In this document: positions 6,018 through 7,304 of the stretch, in pieces | How positions within the stretch are numbered: position 1 is the first letter of the stretch | How the letters are laid out: each line of letters opens with the position of its first letter | Assembly: GCA_029262975.1 (NCBI GenBank) | Contig: JAJCYJ010000811.1 | Span: forward strand, 1-7,304 | Origin: Saprospiraceae bacterium | GTDB taxonomy: Bacteria; Bacteroidota; Bacteroidia; Chitinophagales; Saprospiraceae | Direction: 5' to 3' | DNA: 7,304 bases | Made by a program: the position numbers and the translations under genes | Notes under the pieces: model-generated | The model's input: the letters and a program-made list of their open reading frames with translations, nothing else | Told to the model about the DNA's origin: nothing | The model's database searches: none

Positions 6018-6037
6018 GCTCAAAATAGATTTTGTGC
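6018..6037. promoter_or_regulatory. Near-perfect 20-bp dyad upstream of the DUF1801 gene
   Basis: GCTCAAAATAGATTTTGTGC is symmetric in 9 of 10 base pairs, with one T/T mismatch (6020 and 6035) and a 14-bp perfect core, CAAAAT-AG-ATTTTG at 6021-6034. On the minus strand the core contains TATTTTG, one base short of the -7 consensus TAnnTTTG, with TTTG at 6047-6044 upstream but too close. It may be an operator overlapping the promoter of the DUF1801 gene; only the symmetry is certain. Confidence 0.35.
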
Positions 6038-6164
6038 TCTATGCAAAGGAAAAAATCTAAAAATAAGACAAAATCAATTTTTCATTGCAAGATGTAATTC
6101 TTGGCAACTAATAGGCTATCCCGCCAGACCTGAATAAAAAAATAATAGCCCCTAATAAATCAGC

Positions 6165-7304
6165 TTATCTAATTTCACATTCTTCAATAATTACAGTAAG
6201 TTCAGATTGTGCACCGGTCTGAAATCCTGGATTAAATAATACTTCAATACCCGCTTTCAAGTTTACTGAAGAATTAGATCCGGTAATGACAGACCCATTT
6301 GTTAGGATGGACACCTTCAGATGTTCATCAGTACCATCCGGAATGACCTCATCCATGTATACCAATGAATTTGACATTTGAGTGCATGGGCATAATGAAC
6401 ACAGCGAGCCACCACAATCTATATCTGTTTCATCACCATTCATGACTCCATCACTACAACTATCACAATTATTCTGACACGGTAGCATCAACGTAGTAGA
6501 TGAATCACATTCCGGGTCTCCCTGATCGAAAGTGACACATGCCATGTTAGTCTGATAATACACTGATCGCACAAGTATGTCTTATTCTTACCAGCCAAAG
6601 ACACCGGTTTTACTATCTTCTCCGAAGACAAATCTTAACAGTATAGTAGCATTGTCAAATGCCGAAAGATCAACTTTTGTCTCTATAAACCCTCCGCTAT
6701 TTCCTGTAAAAGCAGGGCGATTAGCAATAAAGGCATTTGCACCATTACCCAGTCCGCCATTATAGCCGTTTTGTATCATATGATTTCCCAGATCCTCCCA
6801 ATTGGTTCCATTGTCAGTCGAGATCTCAACAAATCCGCCATCCCATCCTTGCTCAGTGTTGTATAAATGAGAAAATGTAAGTTCGGAAGAAGAGCCCAGT
6901 ACGATGGGTGCAGAAACAATGAAATGTGTATTAACTTCATTTCCAGGATCAGGTGAAAACCAAGCGTGTGTAGGAGAGTTGGATTGGTCCGTAGTAAGAC
7001 TCCATGTCTCGGGACCTGTTTGGTTATCAATCGTCCAGCTAGCCGTGCCACCTTCCAGGTCGTCAGAGAATAAATCTTCAGAAAATGACAAGATATCAGA
7101 CTTTACTTTGAAGCTACAGCTAATCATTTGGTCCGGATTAACAGTACCATGATGTAGTGTAATAACATTGTTGTTCTCCGTACCACAGGTAAGTGAATTA
7201 TCAATATATAACCATGTCGGATCAAGTACATCAGTTACGATTACATTGGTAATCGGTACATCATAAAAGCTCGTAAATTTAATCGTATATTCTATTGTAT
7301 CACC
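6165..7304 (-). pseudogene. 3' part of a large secreted multidomain surface protein, interrupted by two in-frame TAA codons
   Basis: The frame is open to the window edge at 7304 and ends at TAA (6167-6165): 379 codons before the stop, the 5' part being outside. Numbering from the edge, residues 1-70 look like a DUF11-type repeat (GDTIEYTIKF at 1-10, VIVTDVLDPTWLY at 21-33, a CG pair at 40-41 and CSF at 63-65). Residues about 78-238 resemble the immune-inhibitor-A/choice-of-anchor-J beta-sandwich (WTIDNQTGPETWSL, HFIVSAPIVL, YNGGLGNGANAFIANRPAFTG, ending VFGW). Residues 256-307 form a cysteine-rich linker with nine Cys and SDGVMNGDETDIDCGG (284-299). Residues 310-375 are a C-terminal strand-repeat module (VNLKAGIEVLFNPGF). 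Two TAA codons (6590-6588 and 6584-6582) interrupt the frame after VFGW with one Glu codon between. The flanks are in the same frame and fit known domain order, so this was one gene. Such assemblies occur in large extracellular peptidases of Bacteroidota, but no catalytic domain is in view. Confidence 0.75.

Noticed and set aside
6114..6151. GGCTAT and ATAGCC inverted repeat followed on the minus strand by a T-run, as the terminator of the surface protein gene
   Set aside because: The loop is about 26 bases, and the T-run lies inside the loop side of the stem and not after it, so the geometry does not fit a terminator.
6165..6590. A separate small gene starting with GTG at 6572 downstream of the stops
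   Set aside because: The segment is in the same frame as the upstream part and starts in the middle of a domain boundary with no signal peptide, although it is rich in cysteine and clearly extracellular in type. It is better read as the broken 3' part of the same gene.
6577..7152. Plus-strand frames opposite the surface protein (6577-6765 and 6904-7152)
   Set aside because: They lie antisense to clearly domain-bearing coding sequence, and their translations show no family features.
1..7304. A defence island, toxin-antitoxin pair, CRISPR array, prophage or transposon
   Set aside because: I looked for nuclease, transposase, integrase and repeat-spacer signals on both strands and found none. 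The small proteins here belong to DUF6624-, STAS-, DUF3995-, DinB- and DUF1801-like families, and nothing ties them into a single system.

Overview
The window looks like chromosomal DNA of a member of the Bacteroidota, probably a marine or environmental lineage near Saprospiria (inference from content, not a database match). The signs are: AT-rich sequence, three short lipoproteins (one with an acidic stretch right after the lipid cysteine, as in surface-exported lipoproteins of this phylum), a -7 promoter element of the TAnnTTTG type, almost no Shine-Dalgarno sequences, and the tail of a large extracellular protein built from domains common in this phylum.

Layout. Positions 1-480 are non-coding. 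A rightward block follows: an SDR-family oxidoreductase (481-1392) and, 33 bp later, a DUF6624-type lipoprotein (1426-2121). After a 318-bp gap comes an M23-type metallopeptidase lipoprotein (2440-3108). Next are a SpoIIAA/STAS-like protein (3333-3713) with a candidate promoter and a perfect 16-bp palindrome before its start, and a DUF3995-type membrane protein (3777-4196). On the minus strand, facing this block, lies a DinB-family protein (4402-4848) with its own terminator and an unusually good ribosome binding site. It is divergent from a small surface lipoprotein (4919-5485) across a 70-bp region rich in dyad symmetry. That lipoprotein converges on a minus-strand DUF1801 protein (5533-5973). 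The last 1140 bases (6165-7304, minus strand) are the 3' part of a large secreted protein whose 5' end is outside the window.

The genes are mostly single small units and not one pathway. The SDR/DUF6624 pair could be one transcript, but nothing seen links the other genes in function. I found no phage, transposon, CRISPR, tRNA or rRNA signal, and no convincing multi-gene novel system.

The most notable observation is at 6582-6590. The reading frame of the large surface protein is open on both sides, in the same frame, but is broken by two TAA codons separated by one codon, exactly where the conserved GW-x-x-D-D/N-I motif of its domain should be. It is either a decayed gene or a local sequence error. 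Other points worth a look are three dyad-symmetric intergenic sites (3307-3322, 4874-4903, 6018-6037), the isolated AGGAGG before the DinB gene, and a possible small or remnant membrane ORF at 4199-4378.
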